A stretch of 64,000 nt of DNA from Chryseobacterium aquaeductus (GCF_905175375.1 NZ_CAJIMS010000001.1:992001-1056000), one strand, 5' to 3'; positions 43,163 through 53,348 are shown, counted from the first letter of the stretch. Translations and numbers: made by a program. Notes: generated by a model not told the origin, from the sequence alone.

Positions 43163-43906
43163 TTATTTCTCTTGCGGTGCTTTGTACGAAGAAATCCTCA
43201 TTAAAACCGCCCTTTGGAATCTCATCAGGTCAGCATCGCTGACGAAACCATATTTTAATATTTTTGCACGTTCAAAACCACCTGCCAAAACGTAGCCAAT
43301 GAAATGCAGAACCTGAGAGTTTTCAATTTTTAAATCATTAAAATACTGATATCCCAAAGCAGTTGTCAGATAATTCATAAAATCTACATCATCCCATTTA
43401 TTTTTCACTTTCCCTATAGAAAAACCTTGTCCTTTTGGCTGCACAAATTCTCCTGGTCTGGCTGCAAGTATTCTGGGATCAGATTTTTGCTTGATGTAAA
43501 CGGCAAGATCTGATTTGAGTTTCTCCACTTTTTTTGGAGGATTCAGCGTTTTGGTATCAATTTTCAGGTCTCCTGTTAATAATTTCTTGATCTCCACTTC
43601 ATCAATCAGTGTTGCCGTTCTCAACAGCTTGATATTGATCGGCGAATCTATATTTTCTTTTGTAACATTTGCGCTTATTCTTTCATATCCAATTTTGATG
43701 AATCTCAGATTGTCACCTTGTCTTCCGGCAATCATAAAATGTCCGTCACGATTGGTGGTCACGCGCTCATCCGTCCTTATGTTAATCACCGTAACGTCGG
43801 GCATTTCTATATTTTCTTCGGAAGTCACTTTACCAAAAATAAATTCCTGGGCATTGATACCGACGAAGAAGAAAAAGGATAAAATAAAGAGTAGTTTACT
43901 TTTCAC
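43163..43906 (-). CDS. Carboxypeptidase-regulatory-like secreted protein
   Basis: 247 residues: signal peptide MKSKLLFILSFFFFVGINAQ, then a CarboxypepD_reg-like domain (about 22-95, FGKVTSEENIEMPDVTVINI, GHFMIAGRQGDNLRFIKIGY), then a helical C-terminal half. It is paralogous to the downstream gene at 42332 (shared layout, including the FxxGxV/NLI stretch and the C-terminal YxxxGFxxxAxL-like pattern). A -7-like CAAAACTA (minus TAGTTTTG) lies at 43926-43933. Function unknown. Confidence 0.85.
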   Translation of the reverse strand: MKSKLLFILSFFFFVGINAQEFIFGKVTSEENIEMPDVTVINIRTDERVTTNRDGHFMIAGRQGDNLRFIKIGYERISANVTKENIDSPINIKLLRTATLIDEVEIKKLLTGDLKIDTKTLNPPKKVEKLKSDLAVYIKQKSDPRILAARPGEFVQPKGQGFSIGKVKNKWDDVDFMNYLTTALGYQYFNDLKIENSQVLHFIGYVLAGGFERAKILKYGFVSDADLMRFQRAVLMRISSYKAPQEK

Positions 43907-44088
43907 GGATTATTGTTTTATAAAACAAAACTAAAGTAATTTTTACTGAATTTCAGAAGTTTAACCACCGTTAACGCTTTTAGTATTTTTTTTGGAAATT
44001 TTCTTTTTTAAACTGTTAAAAACCGATCATTAATTGTTAAAAATTAAATTATATTTTAATTAAATTGCAGTCTTATTTCTAAATTATC

Positions 44089-47000
44089 ATGCAGAATTCT
44101 TATACGGTCATCAATGCTTCGGCAGGTTCGGGAAAAACGTATGCACTCGTTCAGAGACTTCTGATGATCTGTTTGCGCTATCCAAATCAGCAACATTCTA
44201 TCCGAAATATTTTAGCACTGACTTTTACAAATAAGGCTGCCAATGAGATGAAAGAAAGAATTTTGTCGTGGCTGGGAAATTTTACTGCAGAAAATTATGC
44301 TGATAATACAGATTTAAAAAATATTCAGTCGGCATTTGAAGAAGAAGGAATTAAAATCACAATAGACGAACTTCACTACAGATCAAAAAAACTGTTGGAT
44401 TATGTTCTTCATAATTATTCAACATTAAATATCGGAACGATAGACCGTTTCAACTCACGATTGGTGCGAAGTTTTTCTTACGAATTGGGTTTAGCTAAAA
44501 ATTTCAATCTCGAAATTGATGCAGAACCGTTTTTGATTGAAGCAGTAGACAAAATGCTCGATCAGATCGGAGAAAATGACAGTATTTCAAATTCTTTCAT
44601 GGATTATGTGGATTACAGTCTTGAAAACAATGAAAGAATCAATTTAAATAAAAACCTTTACGATTCTGCAAAAGAATTTGTGAAAGATATTCATTACGAA
44701 CATCTTAAAAATAACAAAAGCTTCGATGACAGTAAATACGAAGACATTAAAAATACACTTCGTAAAGAAATTGTTTTCAACAAAAAACATTCTTTAGAAA
44801 TTGCCACACAATCTATTGAACTTTTCAAATCAAAGAATATTGACGTTGAAGATTTTTCCCAAGGGAAAAATGGAATTGGTGGATTTTTCACCAAGATTTT
44901 GGATTTCTACAACAAAAAAAGACCAGGATTTCCTTTTCCAACTAATGAAGAAAGTGCTTTAAACAATATTCAAAAAGGTGCTGCAGCAAAATCGAAACAT
45001 AAAGAATCTGAAATTTTTGAAATTCTAGAACAACTATTGAAAAATAGAATGCAGCTGATTCTTTTGTTTATCGAAACTCAAAAAAAAGAAAAAATCCTGT
45101 CGGCTTTGCTACCTTTAAAAGTAAATAAAGACATTCAGGATGAATTGAAAAAAATTGAAGATGAAAATGATTTGGTTTTACTTTCAAAATTCAACATTCT
45201 CATCAACGAAAACCTGAAAAATGAGCCATCAGCTTTTATTTATGAGAAAGTAGGATCACAGTTTCAGCATTATTTCTTTGATGAATTTCAGGATACATCA
45301 GAGTTGCAATGGCAGAATTTTATGCCTCTCAGAGATCACAGTGTCTCCACAGAAAATACGTCATTCACTTTGGTTGGCGACCCGAAACAAAGTATTTACC
45401 GTTTCCGTGGTGGTGAAAGCAAACTGATGCTTGACATTATTAATAAAAAAGAAATTTCGCCTAAAGAAGCTGAATTATTGGTTTTAAAAGACAACTGGCG
45501 AAGTGCAAAAAATATTGTTCAGTTCAATAATGAATTGTATCAGTTTCACTCCATTGATTTAGAGGAAGAACATAAAAATATTTTCGGAATTGATGCCGAA
45601 CAAAATCCAAAATCTAAAATTGATGGCAGGGTAAAAATTAATTTAATTGAAAACCTTACCAAAGAAGATTTCTACAATGACGTCTCTGCAAAAATGCAGA
45701 AGGATATTCAGGAATGTCTCAACAACGGATTTAGTTTTTCAGATATTACTATTTTGTGTCGCGGGAACTTTGATATTTTCAGTTATTCTCAGAAATTAGG
45801 GAATTTGAAAGTCGGTTACAAAGGTGAGGAAACCAATATCAAAACTATTTCCGATAAAGGTTTGACTTTAGAATTATCAAATACTTTGCAGGCAGTTATT
45901 CAGTTTTTAAGATGGGAAACCAACCAAAAAAACAAAACGCATCTGATTATGTTGATGTTTTATCTGAATCGTCTGGGCAGGATTTCGATGGCAGATTTCA
46001 GTTTAGATATGCAAGAAATTTTGGCAATTGATTCTCATGAAAAGGTTTTAGAATTCATTCAAACAAAATATATTTTAAAACTAAAACAAGATAATTTTCC
46101 GAAATTTAATCTCTATAATTTCGTCGAATATTACATCAACGAATTTGCAGTTGAAAATAAAGAAACTGATTTTCTACTTAATTTTCTGGAAATGCTGTTT
46201 AATTTTACCCAAAATGCAGGAGCAAGCACGAAAGAATTTCTGAAATATTGGGACGAAGAAGCATCAAAACACACAATTCAGGCTTCTGAAAATATTGATG
46301 CCATTCAGATCATGACGATTCACAAAGCAAAAGGTCTGGAGTTTCCTGTAGTTTTTATTCCTTTAGAAAATAAAAATTCTGACAGCCAATTCAACAATTG
46401 GTTTGATACAGACGGTGACGAAGCATTGAAATCTGTAAACATCAATCAGTTTAATAAAAATCTCGAAGCTTACGATCCGGAAATTGAAAAATTTAATAAA
46501 ATAAATTCGTACAAAAACTTTGTAGACCGCCTTTGTCTGCAATATGTTGCAACTACGAGACCTGTAGAACAGCTTTTCTTTTATCTTCAGAAAGCCAATA
46601 AAACTTCGAATAATCTGGAGATCTTGGAGTTTATTCAGTCTAAAAATACTGAAAATCTTGACGAGTTTGATTTATATGAATTAAATCCGGAAACGCTGAA
46701 AAAGCACACCAAACACAAAAGTTCGTCTTATAAAACCAAGGACATTGAAAGCCTGAATAATAAGCACGAAAAAAGCACGTCGATAAAAATTGCAACACCT
46801 TCAAAGACCTATCAGGAACGAAATAAAAAAGTGCGAACCGGAATTTTTGTACACGAATTATTATCAAAAATAAATACTGAAAAAGACATTCTAAAAGTCT
46901 TGGAAAGTTATGCTCTTGAAGGTCAGATTACTTTAGCTGAGAAAGCTGAAATTCATGAAAAATTAATAGAAATTATCACCACTCACTCCGAATTTTTTGA

Positions 47001-47226
47001 TGAAAAGTGGGAAGTAATTAATGAAAAAGACATCATGATTTCCGAAAGAGGAATCAGCAAAATTTATCGTCCCGACCGTATTTTGAAAAGCAACGAAGGC
47101 TGCATCATTGTGGATTTTAAAACCGGACAAGAATCTGAAAAGAATGACAGACAAATTGAGAGGTATAAAATTGTCTTGGAAAGTTTGGGAATGAAAGTTT
47201 TGAAAACGCAGTTGATTTATTTGTAA
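44089..47226 (+). CDS. UvrD/RecB-type helicase-nuclease (AddA-like)
   Basis: 1045 residues. Superfamily 1 helicase motifs in order: ASAGSGKTYALVQRLL (I), LTFTNKAANEMKER (Ia), FFDEFQDTSELQW (II), LVGDPKQSIYRFRGG (III), LKDNWRS (IV), IMTIHKAKGLEFPVVFIP (V) and YVATTRPVEQLFF (VI). The C-terminal PD-(D/E)xK nuclease has RPDRIL and IIVDFKTG. It works on double-strand breaks for recombination repair, with an AddB-like partner encoded elsewhere. The spacer upstream is AT-rich. Confidence 0.93.
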   Translation: MQNSYTVINASAGSGKTYALVQRLLMICLRYPNQQHSIRNILALTFTNKAANEMKERILSWLGNFTAENYADNTDLKNIQSAFEEEGIKITIDELHYRSKKLLDYVLHNYSTLNIGTIDRFNSRLVRSFSYELGLAKNFNLEIDAEPFLIEAVDKMLDQIGENDSISNSFMDYVDYSLENNERINLNKNLYDSAKEFVKDIHYEHLKNNKSFDDSKYEDIKNTLRKEIVFNKKHSLEIATQSIELFKSKNIDVEDFSQGKNGIGGFFTKILDFYNKKRPGFPFPTNEESALNNIQKGAAAKSKHKESEIFEILEQLLKNRMQLILLFIETQKKEKILSALLPLKVNKDIQDELKKIEDENDLVLLSKFNILINENLKNEPSAFIYEKVGSQFQHYFFDEFQDTSELQWQNFMPLRDHSVSTENTSFTLVGDPKQSIYRFRGGESKLMLDIINKKEISPKEAELLVLKDNWRSAKNIVQFNNELYQFHSIDLEEEHKNIFGIDAEQNPKSKIDGRVKINLIENLTKEDFYNDVSAKMQKDIQECLNNGFSFSDITILCRGNFDIFSYSQKLGNLKVGYKGEETNIKTISDKGLTLELSNTLQAVIQFLRWETNQKNKTHLIMLMFYLNRLGRISMADFSLDMQEILAIDSHEKVLEFIQTKYILKLKQDNFPKFNLYNFVEYYINEFAVENKETDFLLNFLEMLFNFTQNAGASTKEFLKYWDEEASKHTIQASENIDAIQIMTIHKAKGLEFPVVFIPLENKNSDSQFNNWFDTDGDEALKSVNINQFNKNLEAYDPEIEKFNKINSYKNFVDRLCLQYVATTRPVEQLFFYLQKANKTSNNLEILEFIQSKNTENLDEFDLYELNPETLKKHTKHKSSSYKTKDIESLNNKHEKSTSIKIATPSKTYQERNKKVRTGIFVHELLSKINTEKDILKVLESYALEGQITLAEKAEIHEKLIEIITTHSEFFDEKWEVINEKDIMISERGISKIYRPDRILKSNEGCIIVDFKTGQESEKNDRQIERYKIVLESLGMKVLKTQLIYL

Positions 47227-47406
47227 GACACTAAACTTTACAGACAATCTCATATTTTTTCCTAACTGAAATATTTTTTTCTCAAATAAAAACAGTTATA
47301 ATCGACAACTTCACATCCATACTTAGTTTTATAAAAATTTTAATCAATGATAAAAAAATTAACTATAAAAATTTGATATAGTGTTTTTTACATGTCTAAA
47401 TTTATC

Positions 47407-47435
47407 TTGCATGTTTGATTTATTTTATATTTTTG
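47407..47435 (+). promoter_or_regulatory. Promoter upstream of the frameshifted barrel gene
   Basis: TTG at 47407-47409 and TATTTTTG at 47428-47435 with an 18-nt spacer. The leader of about 100 nt includes a 23-codon frame (ATG at 47462) that overlaps the gene start. Otherwise 47227-47519 holds nothing I can name. Confidence 0.55.
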
Positions 47436-47519
47436 CAACTCAAAATAATATTTAAAAAAATATGAGACAAATTAATTTAGTAGCAATGATATACAAAAAA
47501 GAAGGTAATTACTTTCAAA

Positions 47520-48079
47520 ATGAAGTATACTAATGTTAATTTTAGAATTAGGATGAGGTTTATTCAAGTTCTTTGCATCTTAATAGCAGGACTAATTTAT
47601 TCTCAAGATTATCCTTTGAAGTTTGGCATAAAAGCTGGCTGGAATTATTCTAATGTAAATGCCATTGATGAATTTGGAGAAAAATCAGGCTATCTAAGTG
47701 GAATCATTGATGAAGCGTATGGTGGTTTTGTGATCGAAAAACAAATTTCAACGAAGTCATATATTCAAGCAGCACCTACAATCACTTTTATGGATGGGGT
47801 TATATTTATCGAGTTACCTGTCTATTTTAAATAAAATTTTCACTACTTATTGGTCCAAAACTGAATTATATTCCCGATGAGCAGTATAATAATTTCTACT
47901 ATTTTAGAAGAAGATTAGGAATTAGTGGAGATATTGGTGCAGAATATAAAATATCTGACCATTTTACAGTAGAAGGGACTTTTTCAAAAGGATTTACAAA
48001 ACAGTTTGATCAATTAGTTTTAACTTATTATCAAGCAAGAAGAGATGTTTACAGAATTGGGGTGACCTACTATTTCTAA
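47520..48079 (+). pseudogene. Outer-membrane beta-barrel protein (PorT-like), broken by a frameshift
   Basis: The first part (ATG at 47520, or 47553 giving MRFIQVLCILIAGLIYSQ as a clean signal peptide) codes for KFGIKAGWNYSNV and ends IELPVYFK-stop at 47834. In another frame, from about 47840, comes FSLLIGPKLNYIPD, then alternating barrel strands, ending YRIGVTYYF-stop at 48079. One extra base near 47832-47838 would join them through VYFKYKFSLL. A single-base loss in a T/A run is the simplest reading; sequencing error cannot be excluded. Confidence 0.8.
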
Positions 48080-48113
48080 TCATCAATAGATCTCACATAA
48101 TATGATTACACAA

Positions 48114-48142
48114 TTTCGGCGGCACCTTTGGTGCCGCCGAAA
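48114..48142. repeat. Perfect GC-rich hairpin between convergent genes
   Basis: A 13-bp stem (48114-48126 with 48130-48142), loop TTT, core GGCGGCACC. No T run on either side. It lies between the barrel pseudogene and the ferritin gene; it may act as a two-way transcription barrier or be a REP-like unit. Confidence 0.6.
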
Positions 48143-48162
48143 CTATTTATTTCCAAAAAAAA

Positions 48163-48672
48163 TTAAGCTTTCGTATCCGGAACAAAAACTCTCTGCGAAA
48201 GTTCCTGATCAAAAAGATACAATGCTGATGGGTTGTCACAAACCATTTTGATTTTAGTGACATACTGCGATGCACTCGCTTCCTCTTCTACCTGTTCGTT
48301 GATGAACCATTGTAAGAATGAAGTGGTGGCAAAATCGCCTTCGTCGTTGGCATTCTTTACAATATTGAAAATACTTCTGGTCACTTTTTTCTCGTGCTCC
48401 AGCGCTTTTTCAAAAATATCTACCGCATTCTCGAAGTCGTGAGGTGGTTTTGCAATTTCACCTATGATGATCTGACCTCCAACATCATTCAGATAATCAA
48501 ACATTTTATCTGCATGCATGAGTTCTTCTTTGCTCTGAACCCTGAAGTAATTGGCAATTCCGTCTAAATCTTTGGCGAAAAACCAAGCTGACATTGATAG
48601 ATAATATTGAGCAGCATATTGCTCGTGAGCTATTTGTTCGTTGATGAGTTGTGCAATTTTTTCGCTTACCAT
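48163..48672 (-). CDS. Bacterial non-heme ferritin
   Basis: 169 residues, a four-helix bundle for iron storage. Ferroxidase ligands are visible: Glu in AHEQYAAQYY, Glu and His in SKEELMHADK, Glu in ALEHEKKV, and the NEQVEEEA segment. The length and the start MVSEKIAQLINEQI match bacterial FtnA. Single gene; no Fur box could be read with confidence. Confidence 0.94.
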   Translation of the reverse strand: MVSEKIAQLINEQIAHEQYAAQYYLSMSAWFFAKDLDGIANYFRVQSKEELMHADKMFDYLNDVGGQIIIGEIAKPPHDFENAVDIFEKALEHEKKVTRSIFNIVKNANDEGDFATTSFLQWFINEQVEEEASASQYVTKIKMVCDNPSALYLFDQELSQRVFVPDTKA

Positions 48673-48743
48673 AATAAAAATTTATACTCAAAATTACGGA
48701 TTAAAAGGCAGATTTGGAACGTTTCAACAAGATTTAGATTGAA

Positions 48744-48774
48744 TATAAAAAAGGATGAAATTGCTTTCATCCTT
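48744..48774 (-). terminator. Terminator of the DUF4890 gene
   Basis: AAGGATGAAA (48751-48760) pairs with TTTCATCCTT (48765-48774) and on the minus strand continues into a T run. Confidence 0.75.
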
Positions 48775-48805
48775 CTCACATTAAAAAATCAAAATCAAGA
48801 ATCTA

Positions 48806-49264
48806 TTAATTCATTTGTTGAGGAGCAGTTTTAAAACCATGCTTCATTTTTCTGTCTCCCTTCATTCCTTTTTCTTTCATCATTGCTCTTCTCTGCTCCA
48901 TTTTTGCTTTTTTTCCTGCTTCCCATTTAGCATACTGTTCAGGCGTAAGAATGTTCTTCATCTCATTATCCATCTGCTGTCTTTTCGCCTTCATCTCAGC
49001 CATTTTTGCCTGTCTCTGCTCTTTGTTTTTTTCAAAGTTATTCACCATTTCAGATTTTCTTTTTTCGTGAAGACCTTTGATCTGGGCTATCTGACTCTGA
49101 TTTAGATTCAGTTCTTTCTTCATCTCAGCCATTCTTTCCTGCTCTTTTTCCTGCATCTTCTGCTTCATTTCTTCTCTGTTGAATTTTTTATCTTGTGGGG
49201 CTTGTTGTGCCATTGCAAAACTTCCCATTCCGATCATTGCGATTGCTAATACAAATTTTTTCAT
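48806..49264 (-). CDS. DUF4890 / LTxxQ (Spy/CpxP-like) secreted protein
   Basis: 152 residues from the ATG at 49264 (a frame to 49336 adds 24 unlikely residues). Signal peptide MKKFVLAIAMIGMGSFAMAQ; then a highly charged helical protein rich in Lys, Glu, Met and Gln, with LNLNQSQIAQIKGL and ILTPEQYAKWE, the two LTxxQ-type turns of Spy/CpxP periplasmic chaperones. It may protect against envelope stress. Unusually Met-rich (MKEKGMKGDRKMKHG), which could also fit metal binding. Confidence 0.85.
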   Translation of the reverse strand: MKKFVLAIAMIGMGSFAMAQQAPQDKKFNREEMKQKMQEKEQERMAEMKKELNLNQSQIAQIKGLHEKRKSEMVNNFEKNKEQRQAKMAEMKAKRQQMDNEMKNILTPEQYAKWEAGKKAKMEQRRAMMKEKGMKGDRKMKHGFKTAPQQMN

Positions 49265-49383
49265 TTCGTTTAAATTAATTGGTTTGTTATGTCTTTTTGA
49301 TAGATAATTTGAGCTAAGGTTAAATATGATATTCATAAATAATGTTAAATTTTAACAATAATAATTTTATAATATTTATTAAT

Positions 49384-49415
49384 AAAAAAGAGATCAGGCA
49401 ATAAAACCTGATCTC
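49384..49415 (-). terminator. Terminator of the 49444 gene
   Basis: GAGATCAGG (49390-49398) pairs with CCTGATCTC (49407-49415); six A on the plus strand give the T run in the minus direction. Confidence 0.8.
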
Positions 49416-49443
49416 AACACCACTCAAATATAATATATGAAAA

Positions 49444-50427
49444 CTAATTTTTTACTAAACTATTTCGGAATCCTCCGGAACTTCTTCCTTCATTTCTTTT
49501 ATTCTCCTGTCTTGGCGTATTTTTCTGAATTCTTGGGCTGGAACTCTCACTTCTTTGTTGAGATCTGAAGCCTCCGTTCCCTCTCGTTCCACTGCTTTCA
49601 GACCTTGGCGTTACCGTTCTGGTTCCTCCGCTTTCCGATCTTTTATTATCGCCATTTCGGAATCCTCCGTTACTGGTAGTACTTCTCACTCCATTATTTC
49701 CGTTGTTGCTTCTCACTCCGTTATTAGAGTTTCTAAAACCTCCATTGTTACCATTATTACTTTTGACACCATTGCTTTGATTTCTAAATCCACCGGAATT
49801 GTTATTTCCATTTCTGAATCCTGAATTTCTCACCACATTCAATGTAGGATTATCATTTCTTCTGAAACTGCTTCTGTCAACTCTGTACACATTGATATTC
49901 ACATTTCTGTATCTCGGCATTACCCTAAATCTTGGCGTGTAATAACTTCTTCTATAGTTTTGAAAATATACAATGGGTCTGTGACCTTGATAATAATTGT
50001 TCTGAAAAACTACAAATACTCTTGGTCCCAAAATTCTCTCCATTGCATAAAATCTGTCATAATACCATCTGTCTGGGTTGTATCTGTAAAAGTTATTCCA
50101 GTTAGAAAAATTGGAGTACAAATTATTCAGATATAAAATCTGATCAATTTGCCAACGGTTTAATCTATTTTGCTGAAAAAACACATTCCAGTTTACATTG
50201 ACGATGCTATTTCGGTAATCGTTATAATAACTTTGATAATAATCTTGCGGATAATAATCCTGTGGATAGTTATAATAATAATCATCCGGGAAATAATTTT
50301 GATCATCCTGATCAGAATAATAGTCGTCATTCTCTCCGTAGCCATCATTGTACCCGTTGTTTGGATATTGCTGTGCAAAGGACAAAGTAGCTAATGTCAA
50401 AGCAAATCCCAAAAATATTTTTTTCAT
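49444..50427 (-). CDS. Secreted Tyr/Asn/Arg-rich low-complexity protein
   Basis: 327 residues from the ATG at 50427. Signal peptide MKKIFLGFALTLATLSFAQQ; a Tyr/Asp-rich part (YYNYPQDYYPQDYYQSYYND); a middle domain (about 75-180) WNVFFQQNRLNRWQIDQILYLN with many Tyr/Arg/Asn; then a C-terminal low-complexity repeat built from NNGVRSNNGNN and GFRN units plus Arg/Ser-rich tail. No known domain. Composition suggests a surface or matrix protein; inference. The first 150 residues are conserved-looking and unlikely to be a frame artefact. Confidence 0.82.
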   Translation of the reverse strand: MKKIFLGFALTLATLSFAQQYPNNGYNDGYGENDDYYSDQDDQNYFPDDYYYNYPQDYYPQDYYQSYYNDYRNSIVNVNWNVFFQQNRLNRWQIDQILYLNNLYSNFSNWNNFYRYNPDRWYYDRFYAMERILGPRVFVVFQNNYYQGHRPIVYFQNYRRSYYTPRFRVMPRYRNVNINVYRVDRSSFRRNDNPTLNVVRNSGFRNGNNNSGGFRNQSNGVKSNNGNNGGFRNSNNGVRSNNGNNGVRSTTSNGGFRNGDNKRSESGGTRTVTPRSESSGTRGNGGFRSQQRSESSSPRIQKNTPRQENKRNEGRSSGGFRNSLVKN

Positions 50428-50486
50428 TTCGATAATCATTAATTGGTTAATATTTCAGAACTCTCATTCTTGTCTTTTGGATGTAA

Positions 50487-50525
50487 AGAAAAAAAAGAAG
50501 TTAAACCCTAAGGTCAAACTTCTTT
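50487..50525 (-). terminator. Terminator of the amylomaltase gene
   Basis: AAAGAAGTT (50494-50502) pairs with AACTTCTTT (50517-50525) and on the minus strand runs into eight T. Confidence 0.7.
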
Positions 50526-50569
50526 TATAAATATTTTTAATCAACTGATAATCAATACAATTATTTTCA

Positions 50570-53221
50570 TCATGCGCGACCACTGTCTTTCACCCAATCT
50601 GAAATTTTTTGATTAAATACTGAGTTTTCTATTAAATTTTCCACATTTAGATGCATTCTGTATCGCCAAAAATGAGGAAACACTGCAGGATTATTAATTC
50701 TCTCCTCGTTCATATTGGGATTGGTCAGGTCATTTTCTAATGCAAAAAATTCCTGAATAGGAAAAATTGCCAACATGGCATCGTTATACAAATGTTGCTT
50801 CATGATAATCTCTGCTAAATGAGGTTCTAATTGTTCCGGAGCTTTACCATATTGCATCAGCTGCTGATTATAGTATTGCTGCGTCAGGTGATGATTTTCT
50901 TGCCACCACTGTCGCAATGTAGAGCTGTCATGCGAAGATGCCGTTACAACATTCATATAATCTGCATTTTTAGGATTATAGAAAGAAATCTGATCCGAAG
51001 GCATACGTTGTACCTTCAATGCAACAATTGCCAACTCATCCATCACACCAGGAACACAGTCTGGAACCATTCCCAAATCTTCGCCACAAATCAGCATTTT
51101 GGTGGAATTCAGAATAACAGGAAGTTTTTCCATCGCACTTTCTTTCCATAAATAATCTTGTCTCCTGAAGAAATAATCTTGGTACAAATCATAAACTGCT
51201 TTTTTCTCCCAATCTGAAAGATACTTATAAGAATCTGTTTTAAAAGCATTAAATCTCGGATGATAAACTGTTTGCCCATTTCTTTCCTCAGGCAAGAACA
51301 AAACGTTGGCACACAATAAAATCAGTTGTTCTTCAATTGAACCTAAAGGTTTTTTCTTAAAATAATCTGTAAGTTTTCTTTGTGTATCAAACTCTTCTTT
51401 AAAAGAATACGTTCCGTCATGATTATTATTTAAAAAATCTAAAACCTTGTTACTTTGCTCTCCGAAATAATTCCACAGAATCAAATCATTGATAAAAGGC
51501 TTACAGTATCTGTCGTAATCAAAAGGTATATGTCTCGCCTTAAATTCTTCTGAAACAATAGGAACAGCAGGATAAAAATATCCTAATATCCCTTGAGTAG
51601 CAGAAATCGGCATTCTCCAGATTCTGAAAAATCCGAGAATATGATCGATTCTCATGGCATCAAAATATTGCTCTAATGCTTTGAATCTGTTTTTCCACCA
51701 CTGATAATGATCCGCTTTCATGGCTTCCCAATTATACGTTGGGAACTCCCAGTTTTGCCCCAATTCCGTAAATTGATCTGGTGGTGCACCTGCCTGAAAA
51801 TCCATTCCGAATAACTCAGGTTCCGTCCATGCTTCTACAGAATATCTATAAATCCCAATCGGAAGATCACCCTTCAAAGAAATCCCTAAACTATGAATAT
51901 AGTCGACGGAATTTTTGAGTTGTTTATGAAGTTGAAACTGCACCCAGGCATGAAGCATAGAAGCATCAAAATCTTTACTTTTAGTGGAGAAAAATGGCGC
52001 TATTTTTCCGGCAATATATTTCTTATGTGTTTTCCAATTATTGAAGTTTGGCGTATTATATTTATCCCTTAGTACACAGAAAGCAGAATAAGGGAGAAGC
52101 CAAGATTCGTTGTCTTTAATAAACTTTTTAAAGTTTCTGTCTTTATAAATCTTTTCTTTTTCAGTAGTAAAGATGGCTTTCAGATATTTCCATTTAGAAG
52201 AAATCATCTTTTCGTAATCGATTAAATTTTTTGAATTTAATTCAGATTTTTCAGCATTAAACTCTTCAACTAATTCTTTAGGTAAATTGTAATCTAAATT
52301 TTGAATTGAAACATATTGCGGATGTAAAGCATACACAGAGACCGCTGCATAAGGGTAAGAATCTGTCCAGGAATAGTTCGCTGTTGTATCATTAATAGGT
52401 AAAATCTGAATCATACCTAATGATGTTTGATCTGCCCAATGTGCCAGTTTTTTTAGATCTGAAAACTCACCAACGCCAAAACCTTCATCACTTCTCAAAG
52501 AGAAAACCGGAACGGCTACTCCTGCATCATGATACATTTGATAAGACTTAAATTTAAAATAATGATCTGCAGCGATTTGCAAAACATCTTTCTGAAGATT
52601 AGGAATCGTATATCTGTTATCTCCGGCTTCAACATCAACTACTTTTCCTGCAATTTTATCAAAAATTGCATATTTATACTCAATTAAATGATTTTCGGCA
52701 ATTTCAACAGATGCTTCCCAAACTCCAAAGTCGGTTTGAGAAAGATGAACAGCTTTATTGTAATCCCAATTCCCTAAGCTTTCGGAATTTCCAAACAAAA
52801 TAATTTCCCAGTTTGGATTATACACAGGCGCTTCAATTCTAAACAAATGACTGTGTTTTTTGAGCACCGATAATTTTTTAGGAACAAACTGATTCAGCTT
52901 ATTATACAGTACTTTATTGTTGAGATAATTCTCCGGAAAATTTTTGTTGTTCCATTGATCGAAGATTAAAAACTCTTTATAATTATGCGGGAAAGCCAAC
53001 TGATGCGAAACAAATTCTTGCCTCACCATATTATTTTTATCGTCAACCAATTGATAATGATAAGAAACTGATTTTGAGAAATAATCTACTTCACATTTCC
53101 AAAAACCATCTTCTGTATAAAACATTGCATGAGTTTTTGATACATTGCTCTCTTCATCAATTACCAACTGTAGATTTTCACCAGCTTTTGCCCTATAGCC
53201 AACGTTAAAATATAATTTCAT
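50570..53221 (-). CDS. malQ: 4-alpha-glucanotransferase (amylomaltase) with N-terminal starch-binding domains
   Basis: Disproportionates maltodextrins in glycogen/starch metabolism. 883 residues: two N-terminal CBM20-like domains (about 1-105 and 115-230, the second with NSESLGNWDYNKAVHLS), then the GH77 catalytic domain. Catalytic motifs: MRIDHILGFFRIW (nucleophile Asp), ICGEDLGMVP (acid/base Glu) and SSHDSSTLRQWW (third Asp); GAPPDQFTELGQNWEFPTYNW is a further GH77 mark. The long form with CBM20 repeats is known from Bacteroidetes and plant DPE2. Monocistronic. Confidence 0.94.
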   Translation of the reverse strand: MKLYFNVGYRAKAGENLQLVIDEESNVSKTHAMFYTEDGFWKCEVDYFSKSVSYHYQLVDDKNNMVRQEFVSHQLAFPHNYKEFLIFDQWNNKNFPENYLNNKVLYNKLNQFVPKKLSVLKKHSHLFRIEAPVYNPNWEIILFGNSESLGNWDYNKAVHLSQTDFGVWEASVEIAENHLIEYKYAIFDKIAGKVVDVEAGDNRYTIPNLQKDVLQIAADHYFKFKSYQMYHDAGVAVPVFSLRSDEGFGVGEFSDLKKLAHWADQTSLGMIQILPINDTTANYSWTDSYPYAAVSVYALHPQYVSIQNLDYNLPKELVEEFNAEKSELNSKNLIDYEKMISSKWKYLKAIFTTEKEKIYKDRNFKKFIKDNESWLLPYSAFCVLRDKYNTPNFNNWKTHKKYIAGKIAPFFSTKSKDFDASMLHAWVQFQLHKQLKNSVDYIHSLGISLKGDLPIGIYRYSVEAWTEPELFGMDFQAGAPPDQFTELGQNWEFPTYNWEAMKADHYQWWKNRFKALEQYFDAMRIDHILGFFRIWRMPISATQGILGYFYPAVPIVSEEFKARHIPFDYDRYCKPFINDLILWNYFGEQSNKVLDFLNNNHDGTYSFKEEFDTQRKLTDYFKKKPLGSIEEQLILLCANVLFLPEERNGQTVYHPRFNAFKTDSYKYLSDWEKKAVYDLYQDYFFRRQDYLWKESAMEKLPVILNSTKMLICGEDLGMVPDCVPGVMDELAIVALKVQRMPSDQISFYNPKNADYMNVVTASSHDSSTLRQWWQENHHLTQQYYNQQLMQYGKAPEQLEPHLAEIIMKQHLYNDAMLAIFPIQEFFALENDLTNPNMNEERINNPAVFPHFWRYRMHLNVENLIENSVFNQKISDWVKDSGRA

Positions 53222-53287
53222 CTATCTTTTTTTGATAAAAATACATTTTTAAAATTGAAATACAAATGGTTACAGTATCAAATAATC

Positions 53288-53325
53288 ATTAAAAAAACCT
53301 TTTCTCTGTCTTGAGAAAAGGTTTT
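53288..53325 (-). terminator. Terminator of the T9SS cargo gene
   Basis: A perfect 13-bp stem (53294-53306 with 53313-53325, sequence AAAACCTTTTCTC), followed on the minus strand by T residues. Confidence 0.8.
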
Positions 53326-53348
53326 GGCATATCTTTTAAAAATAAAAT

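Noticed and set aside
47462..47533. 23-codon leader peptide before the barrel gene
   Set aside because: No run of regulatory codons or attenuator hairpin was seen; in such AT-rich DNA a short frame is expected by chance.
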